From NCBI RefSeq assembly GCF_014905175.1, contig NW_025220587.1, forward strand, positions 27,731-91,730: a DNA stretch of 64,000 nucleotides, in the 5' to 3' direction. Position 1 is the first letter of the stretch; every line of letters starts with the position of its first letter. Positions 34,990-47,000 of the stretch are shown in pieces. The DNA comes from Aphidius gifuensis (taxonomy: Eukaryota; Arthropoda; Insecta; Hymenoptera; Braconidae). The notes under the pieces are model-generated. The model ran no database searches, was not told the DNA's origin, and saw only the letters and a program-made list of their open reading frames with translations. The translations under genes were made by a program, and so were the position numbers.

Positions 34990-36750
34990 TTATTCTTCAG
35001 CATTTGAATTATCACTTGAACCATGATTTGAACCATCATTTGAATCATCATTTGAACCATCATTTGAATCATCATTTGAACCATCATTTGAATCATCATT
35101 TGAACCATCATTTGAACCATCATTTGAACCATCATTTAAACCATCATTTGAACCATCATTTGAACCATCATTTGAACCATCATTTAAACCATCATTTGAA
35201 CCATCATTTAAACCATCATTTGAACCATCATTTAAACCATCATTTGAACCATCATCTTCGTCTTCAGGCTCAACATCTTCACTTGATTCATCTGTCGTAG
35301 GATATTTACTGTATTGATTTTCAGGCACGATTGTAATATGATCAGATTTTAATGACTCAAATTTCTGATCATAGTCTTTTATTGAAACAAAGATATTAAC
35401 CGGTTCGTGTCCCCCCCGAGCCTTTTCTAAGACATTTGGCAACTCATGGTTGACGCCCGTGTATCTGACATCTAAATCTTTTAGCTTTGGTAAATTTTCA
35501 AGAAGCTTGGCCACTGACTTGTTAGTGATCATTTTGCAATTAGTAAGCTCCATAGTCTCGAGTTGTTCATTCTTGATACATTAAATTGATTGATCAGTAA
35601 TTAATTTATTTATGCTTTCGAATCTGAATTTCTCTAAATTAAGGTTCATTATTTTTAAATGTTTCAAATTATTGATTGCCATCATACCATTATCTGATAT
35701 ATTTGTACCGATGATATTTAAATCAGTCAATTCTTTTGCATTATTACAAAGATTAATCAAAAATCTATCTGTAATTCCATAATCACAATACAAGTGTAAA
35801 CTTTTAAGATTTTTCAAATTCCCAATTGGATACATATCGATATTCTCATCGAATAATGGATGATTATTGAGTTTAAAAAAGAATATATTTATATCAGTCA
35901 AATTTATCATTCCACTAATCGACTGAATTATAATTTGACTTAGTCCAAAATATGCCACATACAATTTATCTATAACAGTTAATTGATGAAATACTGAAGC
36001 CAATGAATCTGGTAAAAATATATCATCAGCGTGTGTACGATTAAGTTGTAAATGTTTTAAACTTCCAACCAGGCTTTCCAATGATCTGACCAAAGTCATT
36101 GGCAGAGTTGAGTTTACACAACCCCAATTTATTCTTAGTATTCTAAGATTCTGTATATTATCAAATACATTGATGAAATCATTGCTATTCATTTCTCTAA
36201 AGCACAAGGTAATTGCTTGAAGTCTTGTACAAGTATTTTTAATTGACTGCATTATTTTAGAATTAGTATAGCCAGGAGCATGTAATTGCAATAATTTAGA
36301 TCCACAGAGATTGATAAGATACTCTAAATCATTTGTTTCCTCATTAATACTTTCGTTGTAACATTCAGTGGAAAATACGTATTCAAGAAAACCCGATTTA
36401 ACGAAGGAATTGTTGGTGTTTTGACATACTAAAAAAAAAAAAAACAAATATGACATTATCATGAGTACTTTGTAAAAATAATACTATAACCTATATGTCT
36501 TTTCGATTTTCTTACTTCTGTTTAATTGTGGTTGATTAATTAAAATAGGTTCCAATCTTTCTAGTATCAACGCTTTTTTTGCTGCGGCGTTTCCCCTGAC
36601 AGGATTACTTATCTAAATAATACAAAAAATTATGATTAATTATTTAGGTTATACATATATGTTTAAAGAAGAAACATTAAAAAAACTTACTACGTCCTCT
36701 ACTATTGCAATGAATCGAGCCTGCCATTCTTCTTCATTTATAACAGCCAT
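34990..36750 (-). CDS. Leucine-rich repeat protein with in-frame stop and NDGS-repeat tail
   Basis: Exons 36691-36750 (MAVINEEEWQARFIAIVEDV), 36516-36612 and 34990-36428 join in phase. The LRR part parallels the gene at 29869-31613 (LRILRINWGCVNSTLPMTLV, LKSLHLYCDYGITDRFLINL, LTDLNIIGTNISDNG). At 35581-35583 a TAA interrupts the frame where the paralogue has Arg (ITDQSI-stop versus ITDKSIR). The same frame then continues for 187 codons with good LRR homology (METMELTNCKMITNKSVAKL-like) and a tail of about twenty NDGS/NDGL/NDDS units. The product is either truncated at the stop, extended by readthrough, or the stop is an assembly error. No F-box or signal peptide is visible. Confidence 0.78.
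35010..35250 (-). repeat. 12-bp coding minisatellite (Asn-Asp-Gly-Ser tail)
   Basis: About twenty tandem copies of ATTTGAACCATC (plus strand) with ATCATC and TTTAAACC variants, coding NDGS, NDDS and NDGL on the minus strand. The period of 12 nt keeps the reading frame. Copy number is expected to vary between individuals. Confidence 0.9.
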
Positions 36751-37460
36751 TTTAATTAATTTATTTATATTGTACTGTTGCTGTTAATTACAATTGTTAT
36801 AATTACACGACAACTGGTGTATTTTTTATTTTATTTGTTTTTATTATTAACTTACATTAACATTTAACTTATTAGACATACGCACACATGTACACTCATG
36901 GTCATGTGGGATGATGTATACATACAGGTAGGTCCATGCGCATAGGTTTTTTTTTAAGCTGTTTTAAGCCAATAAGAAGTGCTGACCGGTTGCCATATTG
37001 GCTAAAGTGGCGCGACTTTATTCAAATCATAAATTAAAATACACATTAAAGATGATATTAATAGAAGATTAAAATAATAAAAACACATAAACAAATGATT
37101 AATTATATAAAAAATAAAAATCTAAATTTATATTAAGCTTTGTTACATATTTTTTTCAACTTTTTTTTTCTTATTTCTTTTTTTATTATCTTCTATAAAT
37201 CAATAAATGACAGCTGTTGTCTTTTATATAAAAACTATCAACAAAAACAAGTTTACATTGCAGTGACTTAGTGTGTGTGAGTGTGTAATATAATATTACA
37301 TACGTCATACAGAGCATTACAGAGATTGGAGCAATCACTGAAACTCTATCTATCATTGAATAATAAAAAATAAGCCTTGACAGCTTCATGTGAAAGTATC
37401 TTGAGGAAAATAAGTGTTATTTGTCATTAATAATAATTTATTTATTGATAATTGTTCATC
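36751..37460. promoter_or_regulatory. Divergent intergenic region between the LRR gene (-) and PTPS (+)
   Basis: The start codons are 711 bp apart and divergent. Moderately GC-richer sequence at 36880-37020 (including GGTTGCCATATTGGCTAAAG) may hold the promoter(s). No coding frame is convincing. Confidence 0.4.
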
Positions 37461-38050
37461 ATGTCAGCACCAATAGCTTATTTAACAAGAAAAGAATCAA
37501 TCTCTTCATGTCACAGACTTCACAGGTAATAATAAAAAAATCTAAAATAACAATTAATTAACTAAATTAATTTACATTTACAAAATAATAATATTATTTT
37601 TTTATTCAAGCCCACACTTGAGTGAAGAAGAGAACAAAAAAACATATGGTAAATGCAATAATTATTGGGGCCATGGACACAACTACACTGGTAAATATAT
37701 AAACAATATTTAATTTATAAAAAAATTATTATCGACATTATTAATATTTAATATATATTATTATTCTAATAGTTGAAGTTACTGTTCGTGGTCCAGTTGA
37801 TTCAAAAACAGGAATGGTTATTAATATAGCTGATTTAAAAAATTACATGCATAAAGTTTTAATGGAACAATTGGATCATAAAAATCTTGATAAAGATGTT
37901 GAATATTTTAAGAGTGTTGTATCAACAACTGAAAATGTTGCAATATATATTTTTAATGAATTAAAAAAACTAATGGATAAACCATCGTTACTTTATGAGG
38001 TCAAAATTTGGGAAACTGAAAAAAATATTGTTATTTATCGAGGTGAATAA
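37461..38050 (+). CDS. PTPS: 6-pyruvoyl tetrahydrobiopterin synthase
   Basis: Three exons (37461-37525, 37611-37690, 37773-38050) join in phase to ~140 residues, the usual PTPS length. The enzyme converts 7,8-dihydroneopterin triphosphate to 6-pyruvoyl-tetrahydropterin on the way to BH4. In Drosophila the orthologue (purple) is also needed for pteridine eye pigments. Visible motifs: SSCHRLHSP (first Zn-ligand His), YGKCNN (catalytic Cys), GHGHNYTVEVTV (two Zn-ligand His), MVINIADLK, MEQLDHKNLD (catalytic Asp/His), STTENVA and YEVKIWETE. All expected residues are present and splice sites are canonical, so the gene looks intact. Confidence 0.95.
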
Positions 38051-38342
38051 ATAAATAACTACGATGGTTTAATTTTTATATATATTTTTATATTATTATT
38101 AATCAAATAATATTGTATTTTATTTAAATTGTTGAAATATTTACAACAAATAAAGGTAAAACTTGAATGGAGAAATTATTTATTTTTTTATTTGAAATAT
38201 TCGCGCTTTTTCGGGCGCCATGTTTTATTGTAAACATATGTTTTTTCATATGACAGAAAAAAAAAAAAAATATAGGGCTTGTTTATTATTGTTTATTATT
38301 ATTTATTTTACATGATTGTTGATAGCTAAAAATTAAATAAAC

Positions 38343-39196
38343 ATGTCGGAACTTGAAGTGTTTTTAAATAATTTACAAATCGAAAAAGAATATCAAGAAA
38401 AAGAAGCAATTCGATTAAGAAATTCTCGTCTTGATGAACTTGAAGATTTTCAACAACAAATTAACAAATTAAAAGGTTAAAAATAATTTTGATTATCTTA
38501 TTTTTTTTAAATTATTATGATGAATTGATAAATATTATTATTAATTAATTACAGATGAAAAACAATTATACCTATATAGAAACAATTAATAAAAATTTAA
38601 CTTTAATAACATCAAATAAAAAAAGTCTTCAAAAAGTTGTTGAAGAAACTGTCGAGGAACATGGTTTACCAATTTCAAGTGCTTGTAGAACGTAAGTAAC
38701 AATAACTTGGTGATGAAATTTATCTAAAATTAAACAAAACAATTATTAAAAGTATAAAAAATTAATAAATAATTTTATTTATTTAGAAAAGCATTGAATT
38801 TATTTTCAACTGCAGCAAAATTTATCAATGACAGTCAAAAATATAATTTTTATTCTGGTGAAAATGCAAAAGATGTTACTGAGATTGCAGAATTAATTGT
38901 AAGTATTAATTAATTATAAAAAAATAATTCTTAAATTAACAAAACAATGATAATTTATTGCAGCAAATATCAAATGAAAATTCGATAAAAGAAATATCAA
39001 ATTTTAAAAATAAAGTTGAAGAAATTAGATCAGTAAATCAGTGTTCTCGTTTGCTCAATGATTATTCATCACTTCAAGGATCTCAAGGTATTTTATTAAA
39101 TATAATTAAACAATTTAAATAAATAAAAAAATTAAATAACATTTATTTATTATTTAAGGTGAAAAATCTCAATTTGATGAATCAATATTTGACTAG
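38343..39196 (+). CDS. Small coiled-coil protein, unrecognised
   Basis: Five exons: 38343-38475, 38555-38691, 38787-38898, 38964-39087 and 39159-39196. The N-terminal ~50 residues are a predicted coiled coil (MSELEVFLNNLQIEKEYQEK). Later parts read VVEETVEEHGLPISSACRTK and KFINDSQKYNFYSGENAKD, ending QFDESIFD. Exons 2-5 join in phase, but exon 1 to exon 2 needs one base less near 38570 (TTATACCTATAT), otherwise a stop follows RNN. The total is ~180 residues. The GC-rich stretch at 38190-38225 upstream looks like its promoter. The size and coiled coil resemble small kinetochore or centrosome subunits, but I cannot assign it. Confidence 0.6.
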
Positions 39197-39280
39197 ATAA
39201 ACACAAAACTGTAAACATTTTCATATTTAAATTATTAAATTAAATTTTTTAACAATTAATTATTAAGTAAAATTAAAATA

Positions 39281-42200
39281 TTAATTAGTTATCTGCATGT
39301 CTGATAATAGCTGATTAGATGTACTCAAATTATTGTCCAAATTCAATTTTAAAAGAATCAATTTTGGATCTACAATATCCTAGAAAAAAAAAAGGAAAAA
39401 AATATATATTTTAATTGTACAAAAATTAATTAATATAATTTTATAATTTCAAAGTAATTATTACCGAAAAATGTGTTTGTATTTGTGATTCATGTTTTTC
39501 ATCATTTTCATATTTCGAATAATGATAATTACTTGTCATGTCTTTTTCTGGTTTTTCTCTTTGGCTTGTTTTCATTATTAATCTATCTCTAAAAACAGCA
39601 ATTAATGTATAAAAATATATTCTATAAATTAGTTAAATAGTTAATTAATTTACCTTGCTAATGATAGTTTATCTGTAGCAATTTTATTTTCACGTTGTGC
39701 GAGCATTTCAAGCTGTATACTCATTTTATCAGTCTGTTGTTTTTCAAGATAATGAGCATCTTTAAGTGCTTTCAAGCCTTCATCACGTTTTGATATTGCT
39801 GATTGTGTTAAATTTTCTAGCTCTCTTGCTTTATCAGTTAATGATTTTTCTTTAATTTGTATACGTTTTTTTTCAATGTCAAGTGAAGCAACTCTTTCCT
39901 GCCATTTTTCTCTTTCAGCATTAGCTTCTTTTGCAACTTGTCGGGCTGTATTCAATGCTGATTCCAACTGTAAGAAAAACATAATTATCTATCATCAATT
40001 TATTATTTATTAGACGACTAAAAAATATTATTTAATTTATTATTAATTACTTCAGCTTTTGTTATATCATCAGAATTGCATTTTAAATTATTTAATACTT
40101 CAAATTTTGCTTTTTCTGCATGTAACTTTTCACGTTCATCAGCTATCATTTGCATTTGTCGTTTTTGCTCAATTGTCCATGTTTCTTTCATGTACTAAAT
40201 AATTAAATTTATAAATTTATAAATTTATTAAAATAAATTAAATAATAAATATATTTACTTGAATATGTTTACGTTCCCATTTACTCTGTTCTAAAAATAA
40301 TTCCTTTTCTCGAAGTAAATCTTTTTCACGAATTTTTAATCTTGATTCTATGTCATCTTGAATATCAGAATTTTTTTTATATTCTGATGATAGTTTTAAA
40401 GATTGTGTTTCGATTTTTTCAGCAGCAATAATTAATTGCCTTCGTTCTTTTTCCATTGAGTCTTGTTGATTTTTCAAATTTTCTTTCATCTCTGTTAATG
40501 AAAAATAAGTCCAGTTATTTTTTGGTAATTATATGGTTATTAATATTTAATACACACCTTGTAAATATTCTTCTTCTTTTTTTAATGCATCATTTTGTTT
40601 ATCAGTTATTTGTTGATCTTTGTTATTTAATTTATCAGAAAATGTTTGAATATTATTAAAAATTAATTGAGATTGTTTGAGCACATTATCAAGATCATTT
40701 TTTTTATCTTGAATAAAATCCACAGTTTGCCTTTCAAGTTCTTTTGATCGACAAATATTTTCCATCATATTGGAATGCTCATTTTGTAATAATTTAATTT
40801 GTTCCAAGTGTCTATTGTAAATTTCTTTGACATATTCAGCATGATCAGTCTAAAAATTGAATAAACATTTAATATTTAATTATACAATAATTAAAAATTT
40901 TACCTTTAAAGTTTCAATTTGTAACTTGTAATAATCCTCCAATTGTTTTTTTTCATTTATTAATTTTTCTATTTTTGTTTCATAATTATTTTCTAATAAT
41001 TCAGTATCATTTTTTAATTTATTTTCAAGTTTTTTCATTGTTATTTTCATAAAATGCATTTGTAATCTGTAAAAACAATTTAAATATTTTTTTATTAACA
41101 ACTGATAATCTAAAATTTAATTAATTAATATTAACTTACTCATGTGAATCATCGAGAATTTTAATTTCAGTCTCTTGTTTAATTTTTAAAATACTAATAA
41201 TATTTTCTAAATTATTTCTTTCAATTTTTAATTTATTTATCATACTTTCTGTTTCAATATTTTTATTTTCATGATGTATATTATCCTCAATATTATCATT
41301 ACCATCATTTTCATTTTTAAAAATTACTGGAAGACTTGGTTGTCTTGATAGTGCCTTAAATGATCAAAAATTTATAATTATATTAATTCAAAATTAAATT
41401 AAATTTAAATATATAAAATTACCTGTATAAAATGATCAATTTTTGCTTGTTGCATTTTAATTTGTGTATCTAAATTTGCTTGACGTTCAACTTGACTTTT
41501 AACAAGTGTATTTAACATTTTTTCTTGTTCTTCAATTTTGGCTTTTTGTGTAGAAACAATGCTATTAAGTTGATCACTTTGTTCAGTCAATATTTTGGCA
41601 GTACGAAGTTCATGTTCTTGTTGATGAAGAGCAACAATTGAAGCTTGTTGTTCAAGCTGGGTTTCAGTTAACAATGATAAATTATTATTACATTTATCTT
41701 TAGTATTTTTATCATTTGTATTATTTTTTACATCAAATGTTGATGTTAAATTTGATACTTCAGCTTCTTTATTATTAATTTTATCATCTAATTTTTCAGA
41801 ATTTGTTGTTCTTTTTGTACCACTTAACCATTCTGGTAGATCATCTTGTGGTAATGCATTTACTGATTTTTTTACATCAACTTTAGGCTATAAAAAAAAA
41901 TAAAATATCAAGATAATATCAAGTAAAATATTAAGTAAAGAAAAATAATATTTACCTGAACCTGTTGGACAATTTCTTCAGTTGGTTTTGATGTTGTTCC
42001 CAAAAGACCAAGAGGATCATCAAGAATATTTGATTTAGCTCTTCTTCTTGGCTCTCTAGTTGCTGAATTTGTAAGTGTAAAACCAGTTGATGATGTTTTA
42101 ACAGTTTGAGCATCATTATTATTTAAAAAATTTGGCATTGATTGTGTTAAATTATCATCAAGACGTCCAACAGTTGTTGTTTTATTTGTTTGAGCAATAT

Positions 42201-42568
42201 TTTTAGCAGTTCGTGGTTTTGTTCCAATCTTCAATAAAAGCTGACCTTTTATTTCCTTCTGTTTGTTTTAAACCTAGATTATTATCAACTTTTAATAGAT
42301 CCAATGTTTCACTTATTTTTGGAATATTTTTTTGTATCTCAGTTGGGCTAGATTTATTTGCAATTGACTGTGATTTTTCATTATTTAATAATATTTTTGT
42401 ATCATTTGTTGATGAACCAGCTAATGCTGAACTTGTTTTTGATATTGTTAAATCAATTTGTGTATCAATTTTAAATAATTCAGCAATTTTATTAGATTTT
42501 GTATCAGAAAATGTTGATTTATAATTTTTTTTTGTATCAACTCCATCGCTTAATAAATCATCAATCAT
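39281..42568 (-). CDS. FBF1: Fas-binding factor 1 homologue (ciliary transition-fibre protein)
   Basis: About ten exons on the minus strand. The N-terminal part is polar with a DDLL motif (MIDDLLSDGVDTKKNY, start chosen at 42568) and LDDPLGLLG. PQDDLPEWLSGTK (~41830) follows, then a long coiled coil (41670-39470), e.g. QLEQQASIVALHQQEHELRT, KERRQLIIAAEKIETQSLKL and LESALNTARQVAKEANAERE. The C-terminal exon is 39281 to ~39378. FBF1 localises to distal appendages/transition fibres and gates protein entry to cilia. The open frame extends 5' to an acceptor-like CTAG at ~42620, so an upstream exon may exist. One junction (~42225-42240) needs a frame change between EGNKRSAF and LLLKIGTKPRTAKN. Parts of the gene are duplicated at 32255-32990. 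Confidence 0.8.
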
Positions 42569-42620
42569 CAATCGCTCTTTGACTTTTTTTTTTTTTTTAA
42601 ACAATGATTGTTCAACTTTC

Positions 42621-44087
42621 TAGCCGGGAATTTGAATTTTTTTTTTTTCTATAATCATTCTAAGGTTTTAAAGTTTCATACAGATAGTTTTTTATTTAGG
42701 TGTGAAGACAAGAACACCGTAAAAATTTGATCTATATTGTTTTTTTTTAACATTTTTCGACTTTTCCGTAAACGTACACGCTAAAAGTTGTTGACTTTAA
42801 ATATTAATAACTATTTTACTAGCGGGGATAGACTTCTGAAATTTTGGCATAAGATAGATAACTATTTCATAAACCTACTCTGAAAATTTTAAAAAAAGTT
42901 AAAAATAATCAAGTGTTGTTCGAACTCCCTTAAATAAATAATACATTATTCAAATGTACATTCCAGTTTAAATAATATTAAAAAATAATTTGTAATTATG
43001 AATTAATTCATTTGTTTTTAAAAAAAAAGTATCAATAATTATCGTACAAAAAATACAAAAAATATTCATAAATTAGAATTAAGAGTTTGAAATTGACCTT
43101 ATTTGAAAAATCCCGTTTCGATTTGTTAAAAATCCTCATATTACTTTCATCCTTCAATCTTTGTAAAAAAAAAAAACGATATAAGGATGTTCATTTTGTA
43201 TGAAAAAAATAAAAATAAATTAATAAATAAAAAATTTTCAACATTAACAAGTTTTTCTCTAAACAACATTTTTTATTATTATCATATTGGAAAATTTAAT
43301 GGCAGTTACAATTTTTATTTTTAAACTTTATAATAATTTAGAATTATAGTTATTAATAAATTAAATTAAATAAATGACAAGATTAACTCATTGAAATTAA
43401 ATCCAAATTAAATATTCATTTTACGTATTTTTTTTATAAAATAAAAATCAATAAAATAAATTCATCAATTATACAATCCGTATAATTATTATTTTTTATG
43501 ATAAAATTAGACTTGATGTCATTTGTTCTCAATGATTAAGAACCGACACAGTCATTCCCAATTATTTTTCATACATAAATTAAAATAAAAAATAAAATAA
43601 CACAATTTCTATTCTATTTTTATTTTTCTAATTATTTAATAGATACTAGAAATTTTTTATCAATGTGTAAATAGAATTTTTGTTTTTTCTTCAAAAAGCT
43701 CATTCTTTACTATCATGCATTATTTATGATTAACGTTTTTGGTCTCGTAATCAAGACCAAACGCAACATATTGTTTTTTTTTTTTTTATCATTTATTTGG
43801 ACGGATTATTATTAATTCAATCAATGGCTTTAATTTGTTTAATTACTTTTCAGTATTATTACAAATATTTTAAATAAATAAATAATAAATTAAATGATTT
43901 AAAAAAGTAAAAAATCAAATAAACTAACATCACAAATATTGCATTCTTTGGTTGTTTCTATAAATAAATTAGTGTAAAATTATTGTTTAAAAAAAAACTG
44001 TTATTAAAAAATGTAAAAAAATTAAAAATACTTGAGTTAAATATTTTATACTAAATAAGGAGTAGCTTGATGATAAAAAAAAAAAAC
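42621..44087. other. Intergenic region between rootletin 3' end and FBF1 5' end
   Basis: AT-rich sequence. 42690-42800 is slightly GC-richer and could hold the FBF1 promoter or first exon. No further gene is seen. Confidence 0.4.
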
Positions 44088-47000
44088 TTATTTCAATGGG
44101 GATAAAAGTGGTGAACGTCTGTCATAAGAAGATGATGATGGTGGTGGTAATGCCAATGTTGGTGGTAAACTACTGCTACTATTAACTGTTGTATCTAATT
44201 TTCTAGCTTCATGTTCTAATAATATAGCATCAACTGATGGATCTTGTGATACTGTTCTCAATGAATCACCAAGTGCTTGTCTTAAATGTTGCATTTCTCT
44301 TCCTGCACGTGAACTTTTTAATACATACATTTGTCGTCTTTTAATTTCTTGATTTAGCTGTTCTCTTAATAATTTAATTTGATTTTCTAATCTTAATATT
44401 TGTTGTCTATGACTTTGTTCTCTAGCTTCAAGTAATTTTTCAGCTTGTAATTGTGCACCTCTTAATCTTTCAATTTCAGCAATTCTATGTTCACGTGATG
44501 AATCAATTGTTGAATGTGATTGTGTATTTATTGTTATTAATTTAACAATTTCACTTTCTTTTTCAGCTAATATTGTTTCTAATCTACGTATTTTCATTCG
44601 TAAATCACGATTTTCTTGTTCAAGTATATCAATACTAACACTTGTACCCATTAACTCAATATGTGCTTTTTCTGGACGTTCATAACTTTTACTACGTCCA
44701 CAATTTGCACGTGCTGATGATAATTGTCTCTCTAAATTACGTTTATCACATTCAAGCTGTCTTACTTTGTCATTAAGTGCATCAACTTTACTTCTCATTT
44801 CACTTCTATCACGTTGAGCATTATTAAGTTGTCTAACAATTTCTTCTTCTTTATTTGATATTCCTTCTTGTGGCCAATTTGATAATCTCAATTGTGATTC
44901 AAGTCCAGACCGTTGTATTTCATTATTTGCTAAATCAGCTTGTAAACGTGTATTATGATCAGTCAATGATTGATTTGTATGTTTTAATTCCATTATATTT
45001 TGTTGAACATTATCTAAACGTTCAGTCAATATTCTTCTTTCATTTTCAACATTTGATAATTGTTTTTGTAAATGTTTTATTTTTTCATTATTACCATGTG
45101 ATAATGCATTTTGTTCCATCAATGAACGTCTTAAATTAGCAATTTCACTTTTTAATTCAGTCTCACTTGTTGATGCTTTTTCAAGTGCAATATTTAATTG
45201 TTCAATTGTTGATTTTAATGATGAACAACGTTCTTCTAAATTTGTTGATGTACGTTGTTGTCCATCAAGACGTTCATGTAATTTTTGTAAATTACCATCT
45301 TTTTCTTGTAGTACCATTTGTAATCTTTGTAAATCACCCTCAAGTGACATTCTTTGTAATTCTAATTTTGTTGATCTTGCATCAGATCTACCAAGATCTT
45401 CTTGTAAACCACGTTTTTCATTTTCTAAACGATTAAGAGCTACACGCATTTTATCAAATTTATCCTCAAATTGTCCTTTTTCTTCTGTCTCATTACTAAT
45501 CATTAGCTCTAATGTTGTTATTTTTTCTCTTAATTGTTCAGTTTCTTGTATTTTTTGATTAAGTAAATCTTGTTGTGTCTGATATAATGAATTTTTTTGT
45601 GATAATTTAGTTTCTAATATTGCTTTTTCATCTTGAATATTACGTAACATTGTATTAATATGATTTGTTTTTGTATCTGTTTTAATTTGATGATCTTGTA
45701 CTTCAACAAGTTGTTTTTTAATATTTGTTATTTCAACAATAGCATCATCACGTTCACGTTCAATTTGTGCAACTTGTTGCATTAATGATCTTATACCTTT
45801 TCTAATAGCTTCTGGATCAACATCAATAATAACATCACGAACATTAATATCATTATGTTGTTCTTTATGACCACCTCTAACTGGACTCCATTTTCTTGAT
45901 GGACTTGTTAATTTAAATGGTATATTAACTGTTCCATCAAGTTGTATACCAGCAATTCTACGTAATGTTGTACCAACACTACTTAATTTTTGTTCAACTT
46001 CTTTTTTTGATAATTCAAGTTGTGATAATTGTATATCTAATGCTCTAACACGTCCCTCAGAACCACCAAGACGTGCTTTTAATTCTTGTAATTGTTGTGA
46101 TGCATCAGCAAGACAAACTTCTAAATTATGTTTTTGATCTTCAAGTTTTCTTTCTTTACAACGACTATCTTCAATACGTACAAGTAATTCTTGTTCTCTA
46201 CCACGCCATCTTTCATCTTCTTCATCAGCACGTTGACGTAAACGTCCAAATTCTTGTCTTGTTACCTCAAGACTATTATCTAAATCAACAACTTGTTTTT
46301 TTAATTGATGTAATTGTAATTGTAAACGTTCACGTTCTTCAATTTCATTAGAAAGTCTTGCTTGTAATTCACGTTCTTCATTTTGAGCTTGGCTATTTGT
46401 TGATTGACATTTTTGTAATTCATCTTGTGTAAAACGTAATTGTTGTTGTATCTGAATTAATTCATGTTCCATATCTCTTAGTTGATTTTGTAAACGTGAT
46501 TTTTCATTTTCTAATATTGTTTTATTATCTTCTAATGATGTTATTTTTTGAAATGATTCTTCAAGTGTACGTGATTGTTCACGTTTATCACTTTCAATAC
46601 GTTTAACATGTTCACGTAATTCTTTATTTGTATTACAATATTTATCAACAGCATAATTTGTATCAGTTAATTGTCTTTTAACATCAACAATTTCTTTTCT
46701 ATATGTTTCATTTGAATTTTCAGTATCTTTTAATTTACGTATTGTTTCTTGTAATTGATTTTGTAATGTATCAATTTTATCCTCAGTAACATGTAATTGA
46801 ATTTTAATTTCTTCATAATCTTTTTGTGTTAATTCTTTTTCTTTAGTTATATCATTTATTTTTAATTCAAGATTCATTTTTTCTTCATCATAATGTAATT
46901 TTGTTTCTTCAAGTTTTGTTTTGTAACGATTTAATTCATCACGTAATTGATTTATACTACTACGATCTTGTTCAATACGTGAATTTGAATCTCTACGTAA

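Noticed and set aside
35010..35250. CRISPR-like array
   Set aside because: The units are contiguous 12-bp coding repeats without spacers, in a eukaryotic gene.
35004..35300. Long plus-strand His/Asn/Leu repeat reading frame
   Set aside because: It is the antisense of the NDGS minisatellite; the minus strand carries the LRR homology and splice sites.
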